Source: an uncultured Clostridia bacterium (lineage in GTDB: Bacteria > Bacillota > Clostridia > Oscillospirales > Ruminococcaceae). From it: a stretch of DNA of 64,000 nucleotides. The notes under the pieces were generated by a model, which was given only the letters and a program-made list of their open reading frames with translations, did no database searches and was not told the origin of the DNA. The position numbers and the translations under genes are program-made. Where the stretch lies: positions 1-64,000 of the forward strand of contig CANQNG010000006.1 in the NCBI GenBank assembly GCA_947625155.1. Reading direction: 5' to 3'. Positions within the stretch are counted from its first letter, which is position 1. The number at the start of each line of letters is the position of its first letter. Positions 27,833 through 37,874 of the stretch are shown here, in pieces.

Positions 27833-29077
27833 TCACCCGAACAGCTGCTCGACAACACATCGCAGGATCTCGCTGGCATCCGTGGTATCTACCGCTGAAC
27901 CGTCTGCGCCCGCATTGGTAGAGTTCCCCACCGTATCCGCCAAGAAATAGACGAAATCTTCATCCCAGTCCGTCCCAGCAGAGATCTGGGCATCTGCATC
28001 AAACAGTTTCCTTGTCACATAGCGCAGCACGGCGGTGGCATCATCCACGGAGACCACACCGTCCATATCGGCATCCCCTTTCAGACCGATGCAGTAGGTA
28101 CCGGGCAGCGAGCTGCCTTCCGCCGTCAGCACAGTGTCCACCGTCTGGGGGGCGGTGACGTGCAGGTCGGCAGGGCTTGCAGCGCTCATCTCCGGGGTGT
28201 AGCCTGCTGCCGCAAGGGAGACCGGGGCAAAGCTGCCGTCATAGTCCCACAGCACCTGTGCGGAAAGATCTGCCGCACGGAACGGCTCTGTTTCGTCCGC
28301 ATACCGGAACCCCCTCGCTTCCCCGAGCAGCACCGGCGCATCCGGGACAAGGATGTCCAGCCCTTTCATGGTCGGGGTGACCTTGCTGTATCGGGGGGTG
28401 GCATCTACGCTGATGTCGCTGGTGATGACGGTCGCCGGATCCTCTTGGGTGGGTCTTGTGGGGTCAATGGTCAGGAACTGGATGCGGTGCGTTCCGGTCT
28501 CCGTACCGGGTGCGATGGTCAGGTCTACATCCGTAAAGCTGAACCAGTCCGACTGCCCGCCCAAAAATGCTGTCAGGTCGCCCCCGCTGCGCATGTACAT
28601 CAGCTTGAAGGCGTTATAGTCGGTCATGAAATTCGGGGAGTACCAGAAAGCTTGCGGGTCATACTTCCCGTCGGACGTGAACGTCCCGAAGCAGTACGGC
28701 TTCTTGTCCGTGGTAAAGGTCGAACCGTCCGGCAGGGCATATGCCGCCTCGCTCCCTGCCGTCACAGCGCTGATATAGCTGTCCTCGCAGAACGTGATGC
28801 TGTCGCAGTCCGACTGGAGCAGCAAAGACACCGCCGAGACCATGCACTTGTCCGCCTCCACGAACACGCTGCACGGGAGCGTTACGCCTGTCCGGGCGGC
28901 GGTGGGGCTGAGGTAGACCGTGTTGTCATCGGCGATATAGACCCCCTCCGGCGCAGAGGTGGCTTTCAGGTCCAGGGCGATCTCGGAGCTGTCCGTATAG
29001 CCGGAAGCCTGTGCAGGCAGGGCAGAGAGCATGGCGGCGGTCAGCAAAGCGGCAGTGGGTATCGATAATTTTTGCAT
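27833..29077 (-). CDS. secreted dockerin-containing protein of unknown function
   Basis: Signal peptide; C-terminal GDADMDGVVSVDDATAVLRYVTRKLF...EDFVYFLADTVGN...GSAVDTTDASEILRCVVEQLFG. Confidence 0.8.
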   Translation of the reverse strand: MQKLSIPTAALLTAAMLSALPAQASGYTDSSEIALDLKATSAPEGVYIADDNTVYLSPTAARTGVTLPCSVFVEADKCMVSAVSLLLQSDCDSITFCEDSYISAVTAGSEAAYALPDGSTFTTDKKPYCFGTFTSDGKYDPQAFWYSPNFMTDYNAFKLMYMRSGGDLTAFLGGQSDWFSFTDVDLTIAPGTETGTHRIQFLTIDPTRPTQEDPATVITSDISVDATPRYSKVTPTMKGLDILVPDAPVLLGEARGFRYADETEPFRAADLSAQVLWDYDGSFAPVSLAAAGYTPEMSAASPADLHVTAPQTVDTVLTAEGSSLPGTYCIGLKGDADMDGVVSVDDATAVLRYVTRKLFDADAQISAGTDWDEDFVYFLADTVGNSTNAGADGSAVDTTDASEILRCVVEQLFG

Positions 29078-29109
29078 GATGTATCTCCTTTATAATAAGT
29101 TACCATTGA

Positions 29110-29302
29110 AACTACAAGTAGGGGGCGGCAGCGTGACGCTGCACCCGTTGTGCCTCCCACCGGCAGGCTGCCGGCTCCGTTCTGCCTCCCAATGCGGCTG
29201 CGCCGCAAAGGTCGGCTTGCACGACTGAAAGCGTAAAAAAGGGGGTGCAGGGGGCGAAGCCCCCGCAAGAACTCCCCCTTCCCCCTTGGGGGAAGGGGGG
29301 CT
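29110..29302. repeat. dispersed modular intergenic repeat (copy 2)
   Basis: CGTGACGCTGCACCCGTTGTGCCTCCCACCGGCAGGCTGCCGG...CAAAGGTCGGCTTGCACGACTG + AAAAAGGGGGTGCAGGGGGCGAAGCCCCCGCAA...CTCCCCCTTCCCCCTTGGGGGAAGGGGG. Confidence 0.75.
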
Positions 29303-29333
29303 TACTTAAGTATATCATGTTTCAGCTAAAATG

Positions 29334-30875
29334 TCAATTGTAAATTTCGTCCGGAGCGCTGTCCTGCAACAGGTCGAACAGCGCCCGAGCATAGCTATCC
29401 AACTGTTTCAGGTCTGTGCCACATGCGGAAACATAGACCCGGAACTGCCCTGCATCGAGCAGGAACTCGGTCGTAAACAGGCTGTTCTCTTCGTCCCAGT
29501 CCGTATACGGCGCATTTCCCACCATAGCTGCATCCCACTCTTCCGGGGAGAGCAAATGCTCCGTTCCGACCGCCTGTGCGGATGCGGTCGTAAATGTGAC
29601 ACCTATCCCCCAGTCAGTCCCCTCGTAATTCACACGCAGCTCATCCCGGACACCGCTTTCGCTCTCCGGGTCGGGTATCGTCTCCCGCCAAAGTGTCTGC
29701 GGCTCGCCCCACTGCGGCACACAGCCCTGAAAACACGGTATCTCATTCGCTTCCTGTAGTGTCAGCTCCGGATATGCTCCGGCACAGTGATCGGACAGCT
29801 CCCAGATACCATCCTCTGTCAGCTCACCGGAAAAGCCCACATAACACCCGTCATCCCGGGGGAGCTGGAAGTGGACAGAATACCCGTCACCGCTCGGGGT
29901 GCTGTATGGCTCTTGCAAGACCTCCGCCCAGTCCGACAGTTCCGGCAATTCGGGGTCTTCGAGACTGCAACAGGCAACAAATGTCCTGTCTGCTTTCTCC
30001 CACGTCTGCACCAGTGTCACATCGTTCTCCAACCGGCAGAAACACATCGGCATGCCGTCGATGCTCTCCGCCTGTATCACATGCCCATAGCAGAACGTCA
30101 GGTATACCGCCTGTTCCAGTGAAATTGTCCGCATATCCCCTACGAGCGCCCTTTTCTCCGGCATCTGTGCTATTTTCTCATCCTGTAACACATCCACGGC
30201 TATCTGCAATATCTCCCGCTGTGTCAGCCCCGTGGTGCGTATCTCACAGGACACCGCATCCCCGAACGCATACAAGGTATCTGTCTGGCTCTGATGCGAG
30301 GGCGCACAGAGATACATGCCGTCTGTCAGTTTCAGGTAGCTCTCCCGGTAGGGGTCGGCTGCGGCATATACCGTCAGAGTCAGGGAACGCTCCCCGTCCT
30401 GCGCCTTGATACGGACACGGTCGATGGTATCGCCCGTGTTGAACTCCCCCGCACTGTAATAGACCGCCACATCCGCAAACGGCAGATAGGACAGCTCCGG
30501 CACTGTGGGCGATGTGTAGGCAAGGCAGGTATCCGGGAAGAGAAATCCATCCCCGAGCGAAAAGCTCTGTTCCCTTGCATCCGCCAAGATATTCCCGACC
30601 TCTCTGTCCGTCAGTCCGGCGACCAGACCGCTTTCCGGCTCTGCCGGGCGGGACTGCTCCACACTGCTCTGCGGCAGGGGAGAACGCTGGATGTCCGAAA
30701 GCAGCGAATACCCGATACCCACGCAGCATGCGACCATAGCTGCCGCCGCCACAGCACTGTACCAGCGGCGGCGGATAGGCTTTTTCCCGGTCTCCGTCAG
30801 TTCGTCCCCGGTCAGCTCGGCAATGTATTTCTCATCGACCTGCGCAAGCATGCGCTCCACGTCATTTCTATCCAT
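29334..30875 (-). CDS. anti-sigma-factor-like membrane protein (predicted)
   Basis: Single TM after a basic N-terminus (RRRWYSAVAAAAMVACCVGIGYSLL), overlaps the upstream ECF sigma gene by 8 nt. Confidence 0.6.
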   Translation of the reverse strand: MDRNDVERMLAQVDEKYIAELTGDELTETGKKPIRRRWYSAVAAAAMVACCVGIGYSLLSDIQRSPLPQSSVEQSRPAEPESGLVAGLTDREVGNILADAREQSFSLGDGFLFPDTCLAYTSPTVPELSYLPFADVAVYYSAGEFNTGDTIDRVRIKAQDGERSLTLTVYAAADPYRESYLKLTDGMYLCAPSHQSQTDTLYAFGDAVSCEIRTTGLTQREILQIAVDVLQDEKIAQMPEKRALVGDMRTISLEQAVYLTFCYGHVIQAESIDGMPMCFCRLENDVTLVQTWEKADRTFVACCSLEDPELPELSDWAEVLQEPYSTPSGDGYSVHFQLPRDDGCYVGFSGELTEDGIWELSDHCAGAYPELTLQEANEIPCFQGCVPQWGEPQTLWRETIPDPESESGVRDELRVNYEGTDWGIGVTFTTASAQAVGTEHLLSPEEWDAAMVGNAPYTDWDEENSLFTTEFLLDAGQFRVYVSACGTDLKQLDSYARALFDLLQDSAPDEIYN

Positions 30876-31425
30876 GGTAAAAGCCCTCCTTTCTGAGGTG
30901 GTCTTTCACCTTTTTGCGTGTGCGGCTGAGTATCACACTGACATTGCTCATGGAGCAGCCTGTCTCCGCTGCGACTTCCTCCACGGACAAATATTGCCAA
31001 TACCGGAGCAGGAAAATGCGGCGGTGCTTCGGTCTTAGCGTGTCCAGAAAGCCGTTGATGGCTTCCCCGAGCTGCCCGTCCGATGCGCCGCTTGCCCGGT
31101 CGTCCGCAATGCTCTCACACAGCTCGTCCAGAGACAGGACGGTCTCTTCCGGTTTTCGTTTGGCAGCATTGTTATAGTCCAGACGGCGAACGGCAGTATT
31201 CCGGGCAATGCGGGCAAGGTAGGCTTTCAGGCTGACAGGGTGATTCGGGGGGATGGAACGCCAAGCGGCAAGGTAGGTATCGTTCTCGCATTCCTCGGCA
31301 TCGAGCGGGTCATGCAGGATGCTGCCGATGACATGCCGCACCGTCTGCCCATAGCGCATGCGTGTTTCCGTGACCGCCTGTTGGGAACGCTCCAGATACA
31401 GGCGGATGATCTCTGTATCCTGCAA
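30868..31425 (-). CDS. RNA polymerase sigma factor, ECF subfamily
   Basis: CENDTYLAAWRSIPPNHPVSLKAYLARIARNTAVRRLDY region 2; region 4 LRYWQYLSVEEVAAETGCSMSNVSVILSRTRKKVKDHL. Confidence 0.9.
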   Translation of the reverse strand: MQDTEIIRLYLERSQQAVTETRMRYGQTVRHVIGSILHDPLDAEECENDTYLAAWRSIPPNHPVSLKAYLARIARNTAVRRLDYNNAAKRKPEETVLSLDELCESIADDRASGASDGQLGEAINGFLDTLRPKHRRIFLLRYWQYLSVEEVAAETGCSMSNVSVILSRTRKKVKDHLRKEGFYHG

Positions 31426-31533
31426 AATACTCTCCCCCTTTCACCGATGATAATATGCCCCTCTACTATATAAGTACGGAAATGGATAGGAAATCTTACA
31501 CTTTTTCAAAAATTTTTTGCAACAGTAGGTATA

Positions 31534-32016
31534 AAAAGGGGGGTGCAGGGGGCGAAGCCCCCGCAACATAGCTCCCCCTTCCCCCGTGGGGGAAGGGGGT
31601 CGGGGGGTCAGGGGCAAATAGCGGTGTTATCCCCCGGATCAGGGCATACTATATAGTAGCGACTGCCTGCGTTTCCGCCCAAGGGCGGAAAGGATAGTAC
31701 CCAATAATTGGAAGAAGGGGCACTTTTTTTGCCAAAAGTGCCCCCTCTCTTGACCAAGATAAAAAGTAGCAGTCAAGAAAGCCGACCTTTGCCGCCGTAA
31801 GGCGGCATTGGGAGGCGAAACGGGTGCAGCGTCACGCTGCTTTTTGGACTTCACCCCCTGAAAAGGGCGTAGTATAGAAGTGTTTCGCCGCCTGCGGGCG
31901 GCGACCAGAGGGCGCTGCCCTCTGGACTTCCGCCAGCTTTTTGAAAAAAGCTGGAGCAAAAACTTTTATCCTGTCGCCCAATGCGCCTTGCGGCGCAAAG
32001 GGCGACTTGCCCGAAT
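31534..32016. repeat. dispersed modular intergenic repeats (copy 3, composite)
   Basis: AAAAAGGGGGGTGCAGGGGGCGAAGCCCCCGCAA... (matches 29236-29298); CCGACCTTTGCCGCC...GGCGGCATTGGGAGGCGAAACGGGTGCAGCGTCACGCTGC; CGCCCAATGCGCCTTGCGGCGCAAAGGGCGACTTGCCCGA. Confidence 0.75.
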
Positions 32017-32017
32017 G

Positions 32018-33328
32018 TTACTTCTCCGTACAAAAATCAACCTTTTCCCCATTGAGTATCATATTCGTCGTCCGCACCGCACACATCTTGCCGCACATGG
32101 AGCAGGTATGCCGTTCAGCGGGCGGGACGCTCTCATAATATGCCCTTGCCTTGTCGGGGTCGATGCAGAGCTTGAACATTTCCTCCCAGTCCAGCGCATG
32201 CCGGGCGGCTGCCATGGCATTGTCGGCTTCTCGTGCGTGGGGAACGCCTTTGGCAATGTCTGCCGCATGGGCTGCGATCTTGCTCGCCATGATGCCCTCT
32301 TTCACGTCATTCACATCCGGCAAACGCAGATGCTCCGCCGGTGTCACGTAGCACAGGAAATCCGCACCGCTCGCCGCCGCGATCGCTCCGCCGATCGCCG
32401 AAGTAATATGGTCATACCCCGGCGCAATATCCGTCACCAACGGACCGAGCACATAGAACGGCGCATTGTGGCAGATGCGCTTCTGCAAACGCATATTGGC
32501 TTCGATCTCGTTCATTGCCATGTGTCCGGGACCCTCGACCATGACCTGCACGTTTTTCGCCCAAGCCCGCTCCGTGAGTGCGCCAAGCTCGATCAGTTCA
32601 GCGATCTGCCCAGCATCCGTCGCATCGTCGATACACCCCGGTCGCAGCGCATCTCCCAGACTGATGGTCACGTCAAATTCCTGCAAGATGTCCAATACCT
32701 CGTCATAATGCTCGTAGAACGGGTTCTCGTTCCCGGTCATCATCATCCACGCAAACAGCAGCGAACCGCCCCGGGAGACAATGTTCATCTTCCGCTTGTC
32801 ACGCATGAAGGCTTCCACCGCCCGGCGATTGATCCCGGCATGGATCGTCATGAAATCCACGCCCTCTTCCGCATGGGCACGGACGACTTTCAGGAGGTCG
32901 TCTGCTGTGATCTCCAGCAAGTCCTTTTCCAGATACCCGATGGCATCATACATCGGCACTGTACCGATCATGGCGGGGGACTTTGCCACGAGCTGCTCCC
33001 GGAAGGTGTTCGTCTTGCCGTAATTGCTCAAGTCCATGATGGCTTCCGCCCCGCAGCGGATCGCCATGTCCACCTTTTCCATTTCCATGCCATAGTCCTT
33101 GCAGTCGCCGGAAATGCCGAGGTTGACGTTGATCTTTGTGCGCATCTGCTTACCGATGCCCTCCGGGGAGAGTGACTTGTGCCGGATATTGCAGGGGATG
33201 CACACTTCCCCCGCTGCGACCAGCGCCCGGAGCGCTTCCGGCTCGATGAATTCTTTCTTTGCGACAATTTCCATTTCCGGCGTGATGATGCCGAGCTTTG
33301 CCGCCTCCATTTGTGTTCTGTATGTCAT
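32018..33328 (-). CDS. thiC: phosphomethylpyrimidine synthase
   Basis: [46 protein letters not shown] cluster motif. Confidence 0.98.
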   Translation of the reverse strand: MTYRTQMEAAKLGIITPEMEIVAKKEFIEPEALRALVAAGEVCIPCNIRHKSLSPEGIGKQMRTKINVNLGISGDCKDYGMEMEKVDMAIRCGAEAIMDLSNYGKTNTFREQLVAKSPAMIGTVPMYDAIGYLEKDLLEITADDLLKVVRAHAEEGVDFMTIHAGINRRAVEAFMRDKRKMNIVSRGGSLLFAWMMMTGNENPFYEHYDEVLDILQEFDVTISLGDALRPGCIDDATDAGQIAELIELGALTERAWAKNVQVMVEGPGHMAMNEIEANMRLQKRICHNAPFYVLGPLVTDIAPGYDHITSAIGGAIAAASGADFLCYVTPAEHLRLPDVNDVKEGIMASKIAAHAADIAKGVPHAREADNAMAAARHALDWEEMFKLCIDPDKARAYYESVPPAERHTCSMCGKMCAVRTTNMILNGEKVDFCTEK

Positions 33329-33329
33329 A

Positions 33330-34100
33330 TCAGAACTCCTTTCTGTTCAGGTACATATGATCTAACGGTCCGTTGCCGTGCCCGAGGTGCAGCCCTGCCG
33401 CAATTGCACCCGTCAGGTAAGCTTTCGCCCGCCGGACAGCCTCCGGCAAAGGCAGCCCCATCGCCAAAAATGCCGCAATACCGCTCGACAGCGTGCAGCC
33501 CGTGCCGTGGGTGTTGGGGTTGGCGATGCGTTCGCCACGCAGCCACGTCATCCCCTCCGCCGTGCAGAGCAGGTCATCCGCCCCTGCCGAATGTCCGCCC
33601 TTGAGCAGCACCGCACAGCCGTATGTTTCCCGCAGGAATGCCGCCGCCGTGCAGCGTTCGGCTTCCGTCCGGACGGGCAGCCCCGTGAGCTGTTCCGCTT
33701 CGGGAATGTTCGGGGTGATGAGTTCCGCAAGGGGGAACAGCGCCTGCATCCCCTCGGAAAGCACTGCCCCGCTCGTCGCACGCAGCACCGTGTCTATCAC
33801 GATATGCGGCGGCGGAAAGCGGCGCAGACAGTCTAGGATGACTGCCGCCTGTGCTGCATTGGCGACCATACCGACCTTGACCGCATCTGCCGGAATGTCC
33901 TCCAGCACTGCCGTGATCTGCGCCCGGAGCAGTTCCGGCGAAACGGCTTCCACCGCCCGAACGCCGCAGGTATTCTGCACGGTGATCGCTGTGACAGCCG
34001 TCATGCCGTACACCCCGAGGGCGGTCAGCGTTTTCAGGTCTGCCTGTATGCCCGCACCGCCGGAGCAGTCACTTCCGGCAATGCTCAACACGGTCTTCAT
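33330..34100 (-). CDS. thiD: hydroxymethylpyrimidine/phosphomethylpyrimidine kinase
   Basis: [50 protein letters not shown]. Confidence 0.97.
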   Translation of the reverse strand: MKTVLSIAGSDCSGGAGIQADLKTLTALGVYGMTAVTAITVQNTCGVRAVEAVSPELLRAQITAVLEDIPADAVKVGMVANAAQAAVILDCLRRFPPPHIVIDTVLRATSGAVLSEGMQALFPLAELITPNIPEAEQLTGLPVRTEAERCTAAAFLRETYGCAVLLKGGHSAGADDLLCTAEGMTWLRGERIANPNTHGTGCTLSSGIAAFLAMGLPLPEAVRRAKAYLTGAIAAGLHLGHGNGPLDHMYLNRKEF

Positions 34101-34726
34101 GTCAGCCCCTCCGCCACAGCCCGGAGCTGCTGCGCTGCTGCTTTCACATCCGCCGCCCCGAACAGCGCCGAAACGACCGCAATGCCTGCCGCACCGCTGC
34201 CTTGCAGGACTGCCGCATTTTCTGCCGTAATGCCGCCGATAGCGACCGCCGGGATGCGCACAGCATGGCATATCGTCCGCAAAGCTTCCGGGGTGATGCG
34301 GACAGCATCGGTCTTGGTCGGGGACGGGAACACCGCCCCCACCCCGAGATAATCCGCCCCTGCCGCTTCCGCCGCCCGGGCTTGTTGAACGGTCTTGGCA
34401 GTCGCCCCGATGAGGAACTGCGCCCCGGCGGCTTTGCGAATCTCCGCAGCGGGCGTATCCGTCAGCCCGACATGGACACCGTCCGCCCCGGCAGCAAGGG
34501 CAGCCCGGTAATTGTCATTGAGGATGAGCGGAACGCCGTATTTGCGGCATATCGCTTTGATGCGGATCGCTTCGGCGATCAGTTCCTGCTCCGGCATATC
34601 CTTTTCCCGGAGCTGCACGCAGGTCACGCCCCCGGCAAGGGCATGTTCCACTTCGGTCTCGAGGTCTCTGCCGCCGAGACAGTGCCGGTCTGTCACGGCA
34701 TATAGGGTCAAAGCTGTTCTTCGCAT
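34097..34726 (-). CDS. thiE: thiamine-phosphate synthase
   Basis: VTCVQLREKDMPEQELI, LILNDNYRAALAAGADGVHVGLTD, GADYLGVGAVFPSPTK, AIGGITAENA. Confidence 0.95.
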   Translation of the reverse strand: MRRTALTLYAVTDRHCLGGRDLETEVEHALAGGVTCVQLREKDMPEQELIAEAIRIKAICRKYGVPLILNDNYRAALAAGADGVHVGLTDTPAAEIRKAAGAQFLIGATAKTVQQARAAEAAGADYLGVGAVFPSPTKTDAVRITPEALRTICHAVRIPAVAIGGITAENAAVLQGSGAAGIAVVSALFGAADVKAAAQQLRAVAEGLT

Positions 34727-35322
34727 GGTGTAAAGCCCTCCAGAAAGGCAGCCGGGTCAGCACACCGCATCAAGCCGCTGCGCACGCATGCGCCTGCTGC
34801 GCCCGCCGCCCGCACTTCTGCGATATTCTCCGGCGTAATGCCGCCGATGGCATAGACCGGAACGCTCACGCTCCGGCAAATTTCCCGCAAAAACGGAATG
34901 CCCCTGCCCGGCTTGCCCGGCTTGCAGGACGTGGCAAAAATATGCCCGGCGATGAGATAGTCCGCCCCCAGCGAGACCGCCTCCTCCGCCTCTGCCAAGG
35001 AATGCACGGATGCGCCGAGTACTTTATAGGCTGCCCGCTGTTCGGGCTGCAACCCCCGCAGCAAGGGCAAAGGCAGGTGTATCTGTGCCGTTTCCGTCAG
35101 CAGTCCGCCCTGCCCGTGCAGAACGCAGGGAACGCCATGTGTACTGCATATCGCCCGGACCTTTCCGGCAAGCACCGGGTAGCCGACCAGCGGATATTCC
35201 GGCGCACGCAGGATGACACACAGCGGCTTGGCAGCGGCAATGGCTTCGAGCCGGGCAAAGAGATCGCCCACGCAGCATTCCCTGTCCGTGATGCAGATGA
35301 TGTCAGACATAGAGATATTCAT
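34708..35322 (-). CDS. thiamine phosphate synthase-like/TenI-like protein
   Basis: GADYLIAGHIFATSCKPGKPGRGI, VYAIGGITPENIAEVRAAGAAGACVRSGLM. Confidence 0.85.
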   Translation of the reverse strand: MNISMSDIICITDRECCVGDLFARLEAIAAAKPLCVILRAPEYPLVGYPVLAGKVRAICSTHGVPCVLHGQGGLLTETAQIHLPLPLLRGLQPEQRAAYKVLGASVHSLAEAEEAVSLGADYLIAGHIFATSCKPGKPGRGIPFLREICRSVSVPVYAIGGITPENIAEVRAAGAAGACVRSGLMRCADPAAFLEGFTPCEEQL

Positions 35323-36559
35323 TCAGCACGGGCTGAAGTCCCTCCTGTTCCAAGTCCGTGTACATGCGGGACAGACTGCGGCTGTCATTGATCTCGAACT
35401 GCCCGTCGCCGCTTTCTCCGTCCTGCCTTCCGGTATATTTTTCCTCGTGGTCACCGATCCCGGTGGAGACACCTGCGGAAATTTTGGTGGCTGCGATCTT
35501 CACGATGCCATTGCGGAACGATGCGCTTTCCCGTGAAGAGACCGTAATGCCCGCAAACGGCAGGAACATCCGGTAAGCGCAAAGCACCTGACACAGCTCC
35601 TTTTCGCCCACGTCACGGGAACAGATGCGGTCGTTGTTGACGATGGGGCGCAGACGGGGGCAGGAGAGGGAAATTTCCGCATGGGGGTATTTTTTCTGGA
35701 GCAGACAAGCATGGAGCGCCGTGGCAAAAGCATCTTTCCGTAGATCCGAAAGCCCCAGCAGCGCCGAACAGGCAACGCCCCGCATACCGCCCAGCAAAGC
35801 CCTTTCCTGCGCCTCAAAGCGGTACGGGAATACCCGCTTGTGCCCGGCTAAATGCAGCTGTTCATAGCGGTCGGCATCATAAGTCTCCTGAAAGACCGTC
35901 ACATAATCCACGCCGCATTCATGCAGATAGCGGTACTCGTCCGTGTTCACCGGGTAGATCTCAATGCCCACCAGCCGGAAATACTTCCGGGCAAGCTTGC
36001 ATGCCTCCCCGATGTAAGTAATGCTGCTTTTCGCACGGCTCTCCCCGGTGAGGATGAGGATCTCTTCCATACCGCTTTCCGCAATGACCTGCATCTCGTG
36101 TTCGATCTGTTCCGGTGAAAGCTGCATCCGGCGGATGTCATTGTAACAGTTGAAACCGCAATAGACACAATAATTTTCGCAGTGATTCGCAATATACAGC
36201 GGCGTGAACAGGTAGACCGTGTTCCCGAAATGCCGCTGCGTGACAAGGCTCGCTTTCTGCGCCATCTGTTCCAAAAACGGTGCCGCTGCCGGAGACAGCA
36301 GCGCCTTGAATTCCTCTAAACTGCACCGTTCGTCCGCATGGGAGAGTGCCCGCTGCACGTCCAGTGCCGTGTACTGTGCCGGGTCGTAGGCGTTCATTTC
36401 CGCCAGTACCGTTTCCCGCAAAGTCGGGTCTATCTGCTCCATACCGGGCAGAAATTCCATGTGACTGCACCGGGAAGACGGGTCGTTTTCCAGTTCGTGC
36501 TTGCGCTTGCGCTGTGCCTCTGTCAGGTCAGCAGAGTCGATGTAATACTGTTCGTCCAT
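35303..36559 (-). CDS. thiH: 2-iminoacetate synthase
   Basis: YIANHCENYCVYCGFNCYNDI radical-SAM CxxxCxxC; ILILTGESRAKSS. Confidence 0.97.
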   Translation of the reverse strand: MDEQYYIDSADLTEAQRKRKHELENDPSSRCSHMEFLPGMEQIDPTLRETVLAEMNAYDPAQYTALDVQRALSHADERCSLEEFKALLSPAAAPFLEQMAQKASLVTQRHFGNTVYLFTPLYIANHCENYCVYCGFNCYNDIRRMQLSPEQIEHEMQVIAESGMEEILILTGESRAKSSITYIGEACKLARKYFRLVGIEIYPVNTDEYRYLHECGVDYVTVFQETYDADRYEQLHLAGHKRVFPYRFEAQERALLGGMRGVACSALLGLSDLRKDAFATALHACLLQKKYPHAEISLSCPRLRPIVNNDRICSRDVGEKELCQVLCAYRMFLPFAGITVSSRESASFRNGIVKIAATKISAGVSTGIGDHEEKYTGRQDGESGDGQFEINDSRSLSRMYTDLEQEGLQPVLNEYLYV

Positions 36560-36569
36560 AGCTGCCCCC

Positions 36570-37337
36570 TCAGTCATGCAGGAAACCCGTGAGCGTATCG
36601 GACGGCGCACCGCCCCGCTCCAGCACCCTGCCCAGCCCCGAAAGATAGGCACTGCGCCCGGCTTCTACGGCTTTGCGGAACGCCTCTGCCATTGCCGGGA
36701 GGTCACCTGCCGTGGCAAGTGCCGTATTGCTCATGACGGCAGCCGCACCCATTTCCATGGCTTCACAAGCCTGTGAGGGTCTGCCGATCCCGGCATCCAC
36801 GATGACAGGCAGGTCTATCTCGTCAATTAAAATTTGTATGAATTCTCTGGTCGCAAGCCCCTTGTTTGACCCGATCGGCGCAGCAAGCGGCATGACGGAG
36901 GCAGCCCCCGCATTGACAAGATCCCGTGCGGCATTGAGGTCGGGGTACATATAGGGCATGACGACAAAGCCCTCTTTGGCAAGGATCTCCGTTGCCTTGA
37001 TCGTCTCCGCATTGTCCGGGAGCAGATACTTCGTGTCCCGCATGATCTCGATCTTCACGAAGTCCCCGCACCCCAGCTCCCTTGCCAGCCGGGCGATACG
37101 GACAGCTTCCTGCGCATTGCGTGCGCCGGAAGTATTCGGGAGCAAGGTCACGCCCTTTGGGATATAGTCAAGGATATTTTCGTGTTCCTGTGTGTTGGCA
37201 CGGCGGACAGCAAGGGTGATGATCTCTGCCCCTGCATACTGCACAGCTGCCTCGATGAGGGAGAGCGAATACTTCCCCGACCCGAGAATGAACCGGGAAT
37301 GAAATTCCCGCCCGCCAAGTTTCAGTGTATCTTCCAT
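36570..37337 (-). CDS. thiG: thiazole synthase
   Basis: [58 protein letters not shown]. Confidence 0.98.
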   Translation of the reverse strand: MEDTLKLGGREFHSRFILGSGKYSLSLIEAAVQYAGAEIITLAVRRANTQEHENILDYIPKGVTLLPNTSGARNAQEAVRIARLARELGCGDFVKIEIMRDTKYLLPDNAETIKATEILAKEGFVVMPYMYPDLNAARDLVNAGAASVMPLAAPIGSNKGLATREFIQILIDEIDLPVIVDAGIGRPSQACEAMEMGAAAVMSNTALATAGDLPAMAEAFRKAVEAGRSAYLSGLGRVLERGGAPSDTLTGFLHD

Positions 37338-37355
37338 TGCATACGCTCCTTTCGC

Positions 37356-37550
37356 TCAACCGCCGCCGACAAAGCGGACGATCTCCACAACATCGCCGTC
37401 CCGGATGACCGTGCTGCCAAGTTCTGCCTTCGGGATAATTTCCTCGTTGCATTCCACAGCGACCTGCGCACAGGCATAGCCCTGCGCCTCGACCAGTGCG
37501 GCAGCGGTCATGCCTGCGGCTTCGACAGGCTTTCCGTTGACTGTTACCAT
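37356..37550 (-). CDS. thiS: sulfur carrier protein ThiS
   Basis: MVTVNGKPVEAAGMT...VECNEEIIPKAELGSTVIRDGDVVEIVRFVGGG (C-terminal GG). Confidence 0.95.
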   Translation of the reverse strand: MVTVNGKPVEAAGMTAAALVEAQGYACAQVAVECNEEIIPKAELGSTVIRDGDVVEIVRFVGGG

Positions 37551-37569
37551 ATCCACGCTCCCTTCCAAA

Positions 37570-37596
37570 AGAAAAAGCTGCCCGAAACGGCAGCCC
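37570..37596 (-). terminator. riboswitch expression-platform terminator
   Basis: GCTGCC-GTTTCG-GGCAGC followed by TTTTTCTTTT on minus strand, before thiS. Confidence 0.85.
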
Positions 37597-37611
37597 ATGT
37601 GTTCGACATGT

Positions 37612-37700
37612 GAACTCCCTACGCCGGCATGGACCGTATCAGGTGGCAAGGGTCGGAAACTGCTGTTTCCCTCTCAGCCCGGCTGCGGACTCCCCTGTTC
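37612..37700 (-). promoter_or_regulatory. TPP (thi-box) riboswitch aptamer
   Basis: minus strand: GGGGAGTCCGCAGCCGGGCTGAGAGGG...GACCCTTGCCACCTGATACGGTCCATGCCGGCGTAGGGAG. Confidence 0.95.
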
Positions 37701-37874
37701 TTTTTTATTATAGCACAAAGTTCCGGAAATTGCAAGGGGGAAATGAAAATTTCAGCCATCCTGCCCTCTTAAAATTCATTAATTTTTTCATAAAACACTT
37801 GACAAAATTCTTTCCCTATGTTACAATAAATTTATGAAATGTATGGGGATCACACTTTCAAGGAGGCTTTGTCT

